DNA of 64,000 bases, from positions 62,001-126,000 of the forward strand of contig NBAY01000041.1 in NCBI GenBank assembly GCA_002794775.1. Direction: 5' to 3'. Position numbers and translations under genes: made by a program. This document shows positions 24,002 through 33,384 of the stretch, one piece after another. Numbering within the stretch: position 1 is the stretch's first letter; every line of letters begins with the position of its first letter. The notes beneath the pieces are model-generated. The model was not told the origin of the DNA. It searched no databases and saw only the letters and a list, made by a program, of their open reading frames with translations. This stretch comes from Porodaedalea pini. Taxonomy: Eukaryota; Basidiomycota; Agaricomycetes; Hymenochaetales; Hymenochaetaceae.

Positions 24002-27000
24002 AAGGCGAGCGTCCCGATCGCCCTTGTTCCCTACCCTGGAACTTACCGGCCCACCACTGTGCCACTCCTTTCTGTCTCTCAGGCTCCGTCATTTCAAACA
24101 CGGGTCGGAACTTCAGCTGTGACATCTCTAGGGTGTTGAGGGCGCGAGGAGCACTGGGAGTTGATTTATGAAATTCGTCAATGGCCTCTTGAGAGTTCGT
24201 CAAATTCTCAATTGGCTCCCAGGTGCGTTCTTCGTTTGGATACCCTTTCCAATGTACGAGGTATTTGAGCTTCCCTCGCACAAGTTTGGAGTCGACAACC
24301 TTTTCGACCTCATATTCCGGCACATCGTCAATGATTTCAGGCAGGGGTGGAAGATCCTGCTTTTGCGACGTATACTGTGGCTCGTGGTATGGGGAGAGGA
24401 GCACTTCATTGAAAACCGGATAGACTTTTTTCCATGTACGTGGAAGTTTAAGTCTATATGCTGACGTGCCGATTTTCTTTTCGACAATGAAAGGCCCATA
24501 ACGTTTATCTCCCAGCTTCTTCATAGGACGATCTGTCTTTAAGTGAGTTCCTTCGAGCATGACCTTTTCCCCAGGTTTATACTCGATGGATTCTCCCTTC
24601 GTCCTGTCATAGAAGCGCTTCATGGTTTCGGCCGCATGCTTTAATGCCGATTCAGTTTCCTCTCTGATCTTGGCCATCCGGTCGGCAAACTGTTTAGCGG
24701 ACTCATTGGTCGATTCGCGTCTAGGATTCGTGCCCTTATATGGGTGTCTCCCATGGTTGACGAAAAAGGGTGACGCTCCTGTCGACGTTTGTTCTTTGTC
24801 GTTGTACGCGAATTCCGCTAGCGCAAGCCATTCTGCCCAGTCCGACTGATGGTGGTTAACAAAGAGACGAAGGTACTGTTCAATCTCTTGGTTTATCCGT
24901 TCTGTCTGACCATCTGTCTGTGGGTGATATGCCGTTGACGGGTTTCCCTCGATGCCCAGTAACCGATATAGTTCGTTCATGAATTTGGACTCGAACTGTG
25001 ATCCTCTGTCATGAATAAACTTGCGCGGTATGCCGTGTAGCCTGAAGACATGATCCCGGTAGAGCCTCGCCATTCCTTCCGACGTTATGCTCACTGAGGT
25101 AGGGATCGCATGCACCTGTTTACTGAACCTGTCAACGAAGACACAGATTGCGTTATGCCCATTGGACTCGGGTAGTTCGCCGATCAGGTCTGCTGTGACG
25201 ATTTCCCAAGGACCTTTCGGGATCTCGTTTGGGTTCAGAGGATTGTGCGGTTTCGCTCTGTGTGCCTTCGTACGTTGGCACGCATCACATCCCTCGACAT
25301 ATATTCGAACATCTCGTTGGATTCCCGGCCACCAGTAGTTGTGTGTGATCAACTCATGGGTCTTGTAGCGTCCTGGGTGTCCTGCGAGCGTGCTGTCGTG
25401 ATGGTTTCGAATGATGTCTTCTCGGAGTTTATGGTCTTTTGGCACGTAGATCCTGCCCTTCCACATCAACAACCCTTCTTCTTCCTCCCACTCTCGTTCC
25501 TTCCGCTCTAACGCCTTCACAACTGCTCTGTCCCTGTTGTTTCGTACCCTTTTAATTCGTTTAACGAAGTCTGCATCCAGCGCTTCTAGCAGTGTTTCGT
25601 TTACAAATAAGTCCGGCTTGAGCAAAACAATGTCGATATTGTCGTTCTCCCCCCTCTCATGATCCGCTCGTCTCGAGAGGAGGTCAGCCTTAGTCATCAG
25701 GGCACCTGGTTTATGGAACAGTTTGAAGTCGTAGTCCGCTAACTCCTGTAGCCATCTCGCTTGTCGGTGGTTAATCTTCTGGGGTTTTTGGAAATACTGG
25801 AGGTTGAGGTGATCCAACCAGATTTCGAAGGTTTGCGTTGCCCCTAGAAGATATTGTCGCCAGTCATCCAGTGCGCACATGATCGCGAACATCTCTTTGT
25901 CATAGATTTCGTAATTGCGCTCTGCTTGGCTAAGCGCTTGCGATCGGTATGCGATTGGATGCCACTTTCCGTCAACGAATTGGGACAGAATGGCGCCGTT
26001 AGCGAAATGCGACGAATCAGCCTCCACCCGAAATTGACCGTCATCAGTAGGCACTGTGAGTACAGGTTCTTCACAGAGCTTCTGTTTCAGACGTTCAAAG
26101 GCCTCCTGTTGCTCCACCTCCCACTTCCACTCTACATCTCCGGTCAATGCTGTCAAGGGCTTCGCATAGTGACTGAATGCTAGGATGAAGCGGCGGTAAT
26201 AGTTGCAGAACCCAAGGAAAGACTGTAGTTCTTTCTTGTTCTTAGGCACTGGCCAATCTTTTACACCCGCCACTTTGGCTGGATCCATGCGAATCTGTCC
26301 GTTGCCGAGGATATGCCCAAGATAGTTCACGGTCTCTTGAGTGAAGCTGCACTTTTCTGGCTTTAAGAACAACTTGTTTGCTCGCAACACTTCCAGGACT
26401 TGTCGGACGAGTTTGTCATGATGTTCGCGAGTTCGTGCGAAGATCAAGATGTCGTCCATGTAGACTATGACGTGTCCATCATTGACGAGTTCTCGGAAGA
26501 TTTCGTTCATGAATCCTTGGAAGGTTGCCGGTGAGTTTGTGAGACCAAAAAACATGACCGTTGGTTCGAATAGACCGCGGTTTGTCCTGAAGGCGGCTTT
26601 ATGCTCGTCGCCCTCTCGAATCCGAATGTTATTGTAACCCCAACGTATGTCAAGCTTCGTGAAGAATTTCGCCTGTTTCGTTTTGTCAATGAGCTCTTGG
26701 ATTAGAGGTAACGGGTATTTATTCTTAACCGTCATCTCGTTGAGCCGGCGATAGTCCTGTACGGGGCGAAGCTTGCCATCCTTCTTTTTTATGAAGAAGA
26801 AGGGGGATGCCATCTCAGATTGAGAGTTACGAATACGGCCAGTTCTCAAGTTTTCGGTGAGGAATTCGTCCAGTGCCACCTGTTCGGATGGGCTGAGCGG
26901 GTAGATTTTACAGTCAGAGAGCTTTGATCCCGGCTTGAGTTCAATAGCATGATCCCAAGGGCGTCTCTCTGGTAACTGATCGAATTCCTGTTCACTGAAG

Positions 27001-28139
27001 ACGTCCGCGAACTCTTTGACATAGTTCGGGACTTCCTCGAGCACCTGTTGTCTGACCTTCAGCGCTTTTCTCGGATCGGACTTAATGTACCTGTCCCAAT
27101 CAAAGAGGAAGAGCTGATCGCCGTCTTCAAGTTCCACCAAATCAAGGTTTTCGTCAGGGTCTGCATCAATGTCCTCTAGACTACGGATATAGCCGCATGC
27201 ATCGGGGCATCGATCAAATTCGATCGTTGATTTTTGCCAGTCGATGTTGGGATTGTGCAGCTTTAACCATTCATGTCCGATGAACACATCTGTTTTCCCT
27301 AGATCTGTGACCGCGAAGTGGATGCGCTCCGAATGATCTTTAATCGTCATGCGCATTTCCACAAACTCTGTGATCGAGCCGTCCTTGTTGAGCGTGCCGT
27401 CAGCATTATAGACTCGGATTGGGATGGGTGTCTTTTTTGTCCGGATCTGATGCTTTTCGACGAAGGATTGGTTGATACATGAGCCAGTGCAGCCACTGTC
27501 CAGTAGGGCGTCTACCTTGAACTGGTTACCGGTGTCGGTCGTTTGAAGGAGAATCGGTACCATGAGCTGTTGCCCCCGAGACCCTCTTACGAACCGTTTC
27601 GGACCCCTCAGGTCCCTAACAGCTGCCACGGCATCTGGTTCTTCTAGCGCAATGATTTGACGCACCGTCTCTTCATTCGCTTCAGCATGCCTCTGCTGTT
27701 TCATCCACACTCGGAGAGTCGTTAAAGCACTTTCGAGTTTATCCTCTTTGAGACGCCGTACTACCCATGGGGCCGTAAAGGGGACAGGGTGATCTCTCCA
27801 GGACTTCCTCTCAGCTTGTTTCGACGAGTTTTCATTTTTCACGGATTTCGGTTCAGTTCCGGCCAAGGAAGAAATAGAATTAAAAGATTCAGAACAGGGT
27901 TTTACATGATTTTTTGACACAGGAGTAGGACAAGATGATGAGGCAGACGTGTTGTTACATATAGGCATATCTATACTACTAGCTACTGGTACAGGGACAG
28001 AAGGAATATTTTTGCGAGTGACATTGCTTTTTACATTTTTTTGTATTTTATCTAAATTATCTACAGAGTCCATAGAATTATCAAAAATGGCCGTTTGAAA
28101 AACCGAAACTGAACCTATCCCAGTCAGTGCCGTGTTCAC
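24000..28139 (-). CDS. pol: Chromovirus pol: protease, RT, RNase H, integrase, chromodomain
   Basis: One uninterrupted frame of 1,379 codons. In order: aspartic protease with ALLDSGCTG (about 212-219); reverse transcriptase with YMDD (about 556-559); RNase H with VEADSSHFANGA (about 706); integrase zinc domain HHDSTLAGHPGRY...CDACQRTK (from about 911) and catalytic core with DLIGEL, HDRGSQFESKF and a later Glu; and a chromodomain, EYEVEKVVDSKLVRGKLKYL followed by VHWKGY and TWEP (about 1270-1325). The chromodomain probably directs integration to marked chromatin. The frame overlaps the gag stop by 4 nt in the -1 frame, and its first start-like codon is GTG, not ATG. Expression by frameshifting or reinitiation is therefore inferred. 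All key motifs are present. Confidence 0.97.
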   Translation of the reverse strand: MNTALTGIGSVSVFQTAIFDNSMDSVDNLDKIQKNVKSNVTRKNIPSVPVPVASSIDMPICNNTSASSSCPTPVSKNHVKPCSESFNSISSLAGTEPKSVKNENSSKQAERKSWRDHPVPFTAPWVVRRLKEDKLESALTTLRVWMKQQRHAEANEETVRQIIALEEPDAVAAVRDLRGPKRFVRGSRGQQLMVPILLQTTDTGNQFKVDALLDSGCTGSCINQSFVEKHQIRTKKTPIPIRVYNADGTLNKDGSITEFVEMRMTIKDHSERIHFAVTDLGKTDVFIGHEWLKLHNPNIDWQKSTIEFDRCPDACGYIRSLEDIDADPDENLDLVELEDGDQLFLFDWDRYIKSDPRKALKVRQQVLEEVPNYVKEFADVFSEQEFDQLPERRPWDHAIELKPGSKLSDCKIYPLSPSEQVALDEFLTENLRTGRIRNSQSEMASPFFFIKKKDGKLRPVQDYRRLNEMTVKNKYPLPLIQELIDKTKQAKFFTKLDIRWGYNNIRIREGDEHKAAFRTNRGLFEPTVMFFGLTNSPATFQGFMNEIFRELVNDGHVIVYMDDILIFARTREHHDKLVRQVLEVLRANKLFLKPEKCSFTQETVNYLGHILGNGQIRMDPAKVAGVKDWPVPKNKKELQSFLGFCNYYRRFILAFSHYAKPLTALTGDVEWKWEVEQQEAFERLKQKLCEEPVLTVPTDDGQFRVEADSSHFANGAILSQFVDGKWHPIAYRSQALSQAERNYEIYDKEMFAIMCALDDWRQYLLGATQTFEIWLDHLNLQYFQKPQKINHRQARWLQELADYDFKLFHKPGALMTKADLLSRRADHERGENDNIDIVLLKPDLFVNETLLEALDADFVKRIKRVRNNRDRAVVKALERKEREWEEEEGLLMWKGRIYVPKDHKLREDIIRNHHDSTLAGHPGRYKTHELITHNYWWPGIQRDVRIYVEGCDACQRTKAHRAKPHNPLNPNEIPKGPWEIVTADLIGELPESNGHNAICVFVDRFSKQVHAIPTSVSITSEGMARLYRDHVFRLHGIPRKFIHDRGSQFESKFMNELYRLLGIEGNPSTAYHPQTDGQTERINQEIEQYLRLFVNHHQSDWAEWLALAEFAYNDKEQTSTGASPFFVNHGRHPYKGTNPRRESTNESAKQFADRMAKIREETESALKHAAETMKRFYDRTKGESIEYKPGEKVMLEGTHLKTDRPMKKLGDKRYGPFIVEKKIGTSAYRLKLPRTWKKVYPVFNEVLLSPYHEPQYTSQKQDLPPLPEIIDDVPEYEVEKVVDSKLVRGKLKYLVHWKGYPNEERTWEPIENLTNSQEAIDEFHKSTPSAPRALNTLEMSQLKFRPVFEMTEPERQKGVAQWWAGKFQGREQGRSGRSP

Positions 28140-29221
28140 TGCTGGGGTTCCGCAAAATCCAACTCCCGCTCAAAGAGCGCCTCCTCTTCTTCCTCCGCAA
28201 AGTCTGACTCCTTGAGCGTCGCGGTCTCGTCTGCCCAGACTTTTCTCTCTCGGGGTTCCATCCCCATCAACACAGCCCTTATCACCTTCTTCTGCATCGG
28301 GCAATTCCTCTGTAGATGTCCAGATTCCTTGCAGTAGTAGCAGAGTCCGGCTTTCCTCAGCTCTTCGAGTGAGACGTCCATCGGCTTCCCCATGCCTCCG
28401 TATGTGACTCCGGTGGCATCACGTCTTTCGGGGATTCTCGGCGTGAACGTCTGGGTAGGTTTTGGTGGGAGCACCTGAGGTCTGGACGGGGCAGCGCGCA
28501 TTTGTTCGATGGCCTTCATCTGACGTCTAGCGTTGTCGAATCGAATGGCTTTTTCTTGCCAGCCTTTGTACGTGGTTGGGACCGTGTCACTCATTTCGAT
28601 TCGGTATACGATCTCTCTATCCAAGGCTTTCGTCAGTTTGTGGATGAGGGTGTCGTCATTCTTTGCGTCATCGTTGTATCCTGCCGCACGGCGATAGATG
28701 TCGAACTGCTGGAAGAATTGGTCGGCTGTGATGTCTCGGGTGTGCTTCCAGCTATCCAATTTTTGCATGGCGTTCATGCGTTCGTTCGGATCTCCGAACG
28801 CTTTCTCCAGCTGTTCGTTAAACTTCTGGCGACTGACGAGCGAAAAGATCAGATAGCCGTCCATCTTGATGCTTTCCAGGAAGTTCTGTGCCCAGAGTGC
28901 GGCCGAGCCTTCCGTCATGAACGACAACACGAAAAGGAAGTAGTCCTTGTCGTTCATGAAGTCCTCTGCGTTAGCTTCAACGTAAAGGGTGATGGCACGT
29001 TCGAACTTCTTGTAGTCTCGTCCGTTGAACGTCTCGGGTTTGGCGATATGTCTTCCTCCACTGCGGCTTGTTGGTGGAGGGACAGGTGCGGCTGCGGCTG
29101 CTGGCGTGGGGGTTGCGAGTAATCCCAGGCCGTGTAGCGCGTTGATGATCTCCTGCATCATGTCGTTTGAGATCGTCAGAGTTGCGGCTGCTGGCGCAGC
29201 TGGGGCTTGGGGTTCTGCCAT
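28136..29221 (-). CDS. gag: Chromovirus gag with CCHC zinc knuckle
   Basis: 361 codons from ATG. The N-terminus is A/P-rich. A capsid-like central region follows (FNGRDYKKFERAITLYVE, then FLFVLSFMTEGSAALWAQNF and WKHTRDITADQFFQQFDIY). Near the C-terminus, CYYCKESGHLQRNC is a CCHC nucleocapsid knuckle. An acidic tail (SDFAEEEEEALFEREL) ends at TGA, overlapping the pol frame. Gag builds the cytoplasmic particle in which reverse transcription occurs. Confidence 0.95.
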   Translation of the reverse strand: MAEPQAPAAPAAATLTISNDMMQEIINALHGLGLLATPTPAAAAAPVPPPTSRSGGRHIAKPETFNGRDYKKFERAITLYVEANAEDFMNDKDYFLFVLSFMTEGSAALWAQNFLESIKMDGYLIFSLVSRQKFNEQLEKAFGDPNERMNAMQKLDSWKHTRDITADQFFQQFDIYRRAAGYNDDAKNDDTLIHKLTKALDREIVYRIEMSDTVPTTYKGWQEKAIRFDNARRQMKAIEQMRAAPSRPQVLPPKPTQTFTPRIPERRDATGVTYGGMGKPMDVSLEELRKAGLCYYCKESGHLQRNCPMQKKVIRAVLMGMEPRERKVWADETATLKESDFAEEEEEALFERELDFAEPQQ

Positions 29222-30076
29222 GATAGGCGGTGGTGTTGGTGATGGGTGGGGTGGTTGGTGGGCTCCTAGCTCGTCGTCTAGGCGTACCAGGTCGTCGTCG
29301 GTCAGGGGTGGTAGTTGTGCGAGGACAGCGTCGGCAGTGTCTTCTGGTGGTGTATTCCACCGCTGTGCCGCTGATCCAGGCAGTCGAGCGTACGGGTGTG
29401 GAGCCAGCTCAAATCAGAGACAACACTGCCAGCCGACAGGTGGTGCGGACGCCTGCGGATCTGATTGAGCGCTGTAACAAAACTCCTGATGTGGTGGTCG
29501 ACTTTCACTTGCTGATCAAACCCGGATCTTCCTTTGTGAAGACTCCAACGGGCGCCAAGGGACCTTTCCGAAGATCACCCCCAAGGCCTGGTAGCTACTC
29601 TCGAGTGGGTCGGACTCAACGTTACCCCCTCTCAAACGAGCGCTAGTTGATCGAATAGAAAGAGGACGGCGGGTTGTGAAACGAGTGAGTTTAATAATGA
29701 AGGTAAGGAATTAACGACGTATCGGCCTGATCGATGCACGTGAGATCGATCTAAGAATAGGTGTGGGTCGAAGCGATTGTAGTCGGGGTCGCAGTCCAAG
29801 TCGTCGGACGCGTCGGATGAGAATGTTGGTCTAGAGTTCGGGGTTACGGACAGGTAGTGGTCGGTTTTGAGGTTGTTGGATGAGATGAGGGTTGAGAGTG
29901 ATGATGATAGATAGTAGGAATAGTTCAATGGTGAGAGTGATTTGCGGGGTACAGGTGAAGGTGTAGATGGTAGCGCGGTAGAGAGATCGTTGTTGGTAGG
30001 AGATGCGAATGTTTAGAGCCAGCGTGGCGTTGGTGACTGAGAATGCGCAAGGCGGTAGGGGTAAGTTTCGACCTTG
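29222..30076 (-). other. Chromovirus 5' untranslated leader
   Basis: An 855 bp stretch between the 5' LTR and the gag ATG, with only short unconvincing ORFs. It holds the primer-binding site at its upstream end; packaging signals would be expected here. Confidence 0.7.
30064..30074 (-). promoter_or_regulatory. Primer-binding site, self-priming type
   Basis: In element sense AGGTCGAAACT lies two bases after the 5' LTR end. It is perfectly complementary to AGTTTCGACCT inside the LTR (window 30243-30233, element sense), placed where a TATA box predicts the RNA start. It does not resemble the usual initiator-tRNA primer site. Tf1/sushi elements prime from the 11 bases at their own mRNA 5' end, which this arrangement fits. 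Confidence 0.75.
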
Positions 30077-30232
30077 TGTCAGCGACGGACTACGGGTACG
30101 CAAATGGTAGCCGGGTCGCGCGGAACTCAGTCAGAGGAGGAGGGAGACAAGAGAGAGAGCAGTGAGCCAGGGGGAACTGACACAGCGCGGAGATAAGGAG
30201 TAGCTTCTGGACGTAGCCAGGTAGAATTGACC

Positions 30233-30278
30233 AGGTCGAAACTAAGGGATAAGTACAGGAGGACTACCTACTTATATA
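30233..30278 (-). promoter_or_regulatory. LTR core promoter: TATA box and predicted RNA start
   Basis: In element sense TATATAA lies at 30278-30272, and AGTTTCGACCT, the match to the primer site, begins at 30243. The spacing of about 30 nt is standard for a TATA-directed start. The start site is inferred, not measured. Confidence 0.65.
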
Positions 30279-30455
30279 CCCTTCAGCAGCTGCGCACGGA
30301 CCAGGGAATTAACTACTACATAAGGTTAGATGATAGAACGTCGTGGAACTTCATAGAATAATGAAATCATAGGATCGGTCAGCGAGTAAGGATAGTGCGA
30401 GAAGGAGCGTAATGAATAATGAGTAAGCAGGAATAAGCGTGATTAGTGATGGATG

Positions 30456-30499
30456 GATAAGATATGATAAGATAAGATAAGAGAAAATGATAAGATAAG
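30456..30499. promoter_or_regulatory. Cluster of six GATAAG sites in LTR U3
   Basis: GATAAG starts at 30456, 30466, 30471, 30476, 30489 and 30494, some sharing one base. The same cluster is in the other LTR at about 23920-23963. GATAAG is the core site of fungal GATA factors (nitrogen or light regulators), so this may be an enhancer. Function is inferred. Confidence 0.5.
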
Positions 30500-30523
30500 A
30501 TAATTTAAAAAGCGTCCATGACA

Positions 30524-31910
30524 ATTATGGAAAACATGATTTCTGCATGGTTCCAAAGTCCAGAGATTTATAGGGAACTGCAAAACATTTCTCAGTGTTA
30601 CCTTTAGTGTTGTTGAATAGGACAGGTGTTTTACAGCCATTTGCAAAAGTATTTGCACTCACATGACTTTCACATTTTTGTGCCTCAGAGTGCTCTTTTC
30701 ACTTCAAAAATTAGCATCTCACTTACAGCCATTTTCATAAGTCCTGCGACACGTGCATGTCACGTGGAATGAGCCGTGTCAGAGCCAAAGTGTTGAAAAA
30801 TTAGAATGAATGCCTATTTTCTCTGTGAATTCTGCACAGTACCTGCTCATTAAGTACTCAAAAAAAGGCATGGTTCTCAGGAGAAGAAATATGTAAAATA
30901 GGGAGAAATAAATTGACTGTGTAGGTGGGTGGAGATCAAACAAGTGCAGCTGGTCTGTTCTCTCATACATTTCCACTAAGATCCAAAAATTATGGTTCCC
31001 CTATGTCTACCTATAAAATTCTTTCCTGTGACTGTAAATTAAGTATATGACTATACCAACATCTCCTGAAAGTTTGAAGCCAATCCATTCAGTATTTGTG
31101 GTGCAGCAGCAAGATTTGTGTTCTACTCTGCAAGACCTGTTGTGAGAAAAGGAGGGTGGAAAGAGCTTGAAGTGGAACACAAATCTTGCTGCTGCACCAT
31201 GAATACTAAATGGATTGGCTTCAAACTTGCAGGAGATGTTGGTATAGTCATATACTTAATTTACAGTCACAGGAAAGAATTTTATAGGTAGATGTAGGGG
31301 AGCCATAATTTTTGAATCTCAGTGGAAATGTGTGAGAGAACAGACCAGCTGCACTTGTTTGATCTCCACCCACCTACACAGTCAATGTATTGCTCCATAT
31401 TTTACATATTTCTGCTCCTGAGAACCATGCCTTTTTTTTGAGTACTTAATGAGTGGGTACTGTGCAGAATTCACAGAGAAAATAGGCATTCATTCTAATT
31501 TTTCGACATTTTGGCTCTGACGCGGCTCACTTCACGTGACATGCACGTGTCGCAGGACTTATGAAAATGGCTGTAAGTCTCACTGATTATTGTCAAATGG
31601 ATTGGTAAGTTCATAATTTGATTACCTCAAAACATTTGTGAGCTTGTATGCTCAACTGAGAAGGTAGAGAGGCTGCTCTGTGAGGAATACCTATTCAAAC
31701 AGGCAAAATTGTTCCCTGAAGTTTCCTGAGCTCAAGTCTGAAGCTAAAGATATGAAGCTAAAGATATGAAGGCTGTTGGAAAATAATCTATGTAATTTAT
31801 CATCATTTTTAGATGACTTCTTTCAGTGCAGACTGATTATTTGAAGATAGTCTATGTCAAATAAATTGGCAGAGTTTTAGAGTTTCAGTGGGAAAAACAA
31901 ACAACACAGA
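30524..31910 (+). mobile_element. AT-rich repeat E, copy 1, right part
   Basis: Continuation of E after the chromovirus, starting with the duplicated ATTAT. From about 30636 (CAGCCATTTGC) it matches copy 2 from 41990, with the foldback element extra at 30722-31577. After it, TCTCACTGATTATTGTCAAA and the next 330 bp are nearly identical in both copies. Common sequence ends at ACACAGA (31910 / 42415), where the SDR inverted arm begins. Confidence 0.55.
30722..31577. mobile_element. Foldback (long hairpin) element, copy 1
   Basis: A near-perfect palindrome: left arm 30722-31123, loop about 51 bp, right arm 31175-31577. The ends are CTTACAGCC and GGCTGTAAG. The arms carry AAGTCCTGCGACACGTGCAT and the palindromic block CACGTG. 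A 5 bp duplication TCTCA flanks it (30717-30721 and 31578-31582). There are no ORFs of note. I infer a non-autonomous cut-and-paste element with giant terminal inverted repeats. Confidence 0.85.
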
Positions 31911-32274
31911 AGTACCGATTGATCCAAGATGCAATCTTCTCTGACAAATAGTCCACTGGCATCGAGTTCTTGTTCCTTCACCAGCTCAGATCGGCAGATT
32001 ACCAATGGCAAACTGCGTTTCAACTCCATTGTCACCTTTCGTTCTGAACTGTTCCATGGTCTATGCATTATTTCATGACAAGTTTCCGGTCTCTTAGGAT
32101 CATCTTCTGACTCTAATGAATTTTGAAGCTTGAAGTCTCTTTTACGATAGACTGAGCGTGCTTAACCAACACATGACCAACTTGAAACAAAAAGCTTGTA
32201 GGACATACAGAGTCTGCCCTTCATATCTTATGTTTTGTAGACTTCCCTATCGCCTGGTTCTAGTGGTGCACACT

Positions 32275-32282
32275 TATATATA
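32275..32282 (+). promoter_or_regulatory. TATA box of SDR-A
   Basis: TATATATA about 90 bp before the ATG at 32369, conserved in SDR-D at nearly the same distance. Confidence 0.5.
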
Positions 32283-32368
32283 TGGCTGATGAAAGCACTC
32301 TCCACTTATCTTTTTGCCCGCCCCTTCTTCTCCGGTGCCAGTGTTACGAAAAGAACTTGCTTACTACC

Positions 32369-33384
32369 ATGACAAGCTCAATACAGACTCCCTCTGCTAT
32401 ATCAATTTTACCTGTAGGAGTAGAGGCCGCACTGCGGTCCGCATCAGACCCGTCTTTCGTGCCTCGCCCTACGCTCCTTGAAAAAGAATTCTCTCTTGAC
32501 GGGAGAGTGGCTGTTGTCACTGGTGGTCATCGTGGTCTCGGACTCGAAATGGCAGAAGCACTCGCCGAGGCGAGTGCTACAGTATATTGTCTGGCAACCA
32601 GTGCGACACCGAACGAGACTTGGAAGGCCACTCAAACATATGTCTCTAAACTCGGGCTTGTCAAAAGTGCACGCCTTGAGTACGCAACCGTCGACGTTTC
32701 CGACCAGCCTGCGATCTGTACAGCCATTGAGGATATAGTGCAGAAGGAAGGGCGACTCGACATCTGTATCGCATCTGCTGGGATCGTCGAGATCGTGTCT
32801 TGTCTCGATATCACGGCGGCTGATTTCGAGAAGACAATGGATGTCAATGCAAATGGCACATTCTACACGGCACAGGCGGCTAGTAGGCAGATGGTAAAGC
32901 TCGGAATACCAGGAAGCATTGTACTCGTCACGTCTATGACTGGCAGCGTAGCATTGCGGGGTATGGCCGTCGTTGCGTACAGTTCATCCAAGGGCGCTGG
33001 TGTTCAGATGGCGTGTTCCTTAGCATGCGAACTCGGGCCGTACGGAATCAGGGTGAACTCGTTGTCGCCTGGATATATCCCCACAGAGTGAGTTATATAT
33101 TATCCCTACTGGCTGAATGTAGTTCTTATGCCGTCTCGCTTCGCAGTGCCAATCAACGCTACATCGACACGAACCCCGACCTGGGAAAGGAGTGGGAATC
33201 CCAGAACCCTCTTGGACGACTTGGAAAACCTGCTGAGCTGAGGGGTGTAATTACGTGGCTGGCGTCAGACGAATCGTCGTTCTGTACTGGAAGCGAGTGA
33301 GTGAGCTTAATCTCCTTATCTATAATTCACTGATTCAGACAAAACTTGAGCATAATTGTGGATGGAGGCCATCGTGCATGGTGA
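32369..33384 (+). CDS. SDR-A: short-chain dehydrogenase/reductase, sorbose/polyol reductase-like
   Basis: Three exons, 32369-33087, 33147-33296 and 33351-33384, give 300 aa. The Rossmann NAD(P) site TGGHRGLG is at residues 51-58. The structural ASAG segment is at 135-138 (usually NNAG), Asn160 is in VNANGTF, Ser189 is in VTSMTGS, and Tyr204 and Lys208 form YxxxK. The C-terminal IIVDGGHRAW is typical of the sorbose-reductase/xylulose-reductase/mannitol-dehydrogenase group. Such enzymes interconvert sugars and polyols with NAD(P)H in the cytosol; the substrate is not known. The ATG at 32369 is used because it is shared with SDR-D; an in-frame ATG at 32282 overlaps the TATA box and is unlikely. 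Confidence 0.85.

Larger units (their letters stand above)
23541..30523 (-). mobile_element. Ty3/gypsy chromovirus, complete, Tf1/sushi-like
   Basis: A complete 6,983 bp LTR retrotransposon, transcribed leftwards. It has two 447 bp LTRs, TGTCA...TGACA ends, an 11-nt primer site matching its own LTR, intact gag and pol ORFs and a polypurine tract. The 5 bp target duplication ATTAT is perfect on both sides (23536-23540 and 30524-30528). The LTRs differ at only two positions (about 23587/30123 and 23754/30290), so insertion is recent. It is inserted inside repeat E. A C-terminal chromodomain in pol defines it as a chromovirus. Autonomy is plausible but not shown. Confidence 0.97.
30077..30523 (-). 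repeat. 5' LTR of chromovirus
   Basis: 447 bp, 5' LTR in element orientation. The predicted RNA start at 30243 divides it into U3 (30523-30244) and R-U5 (30243-30077). Confidence 0.97.

Noticed and set aside
29230..29646. Plus-strand frames across the chromovirus leader and gag
   Set aside because: They are antisense shadows of gag and the leader, with no domain.
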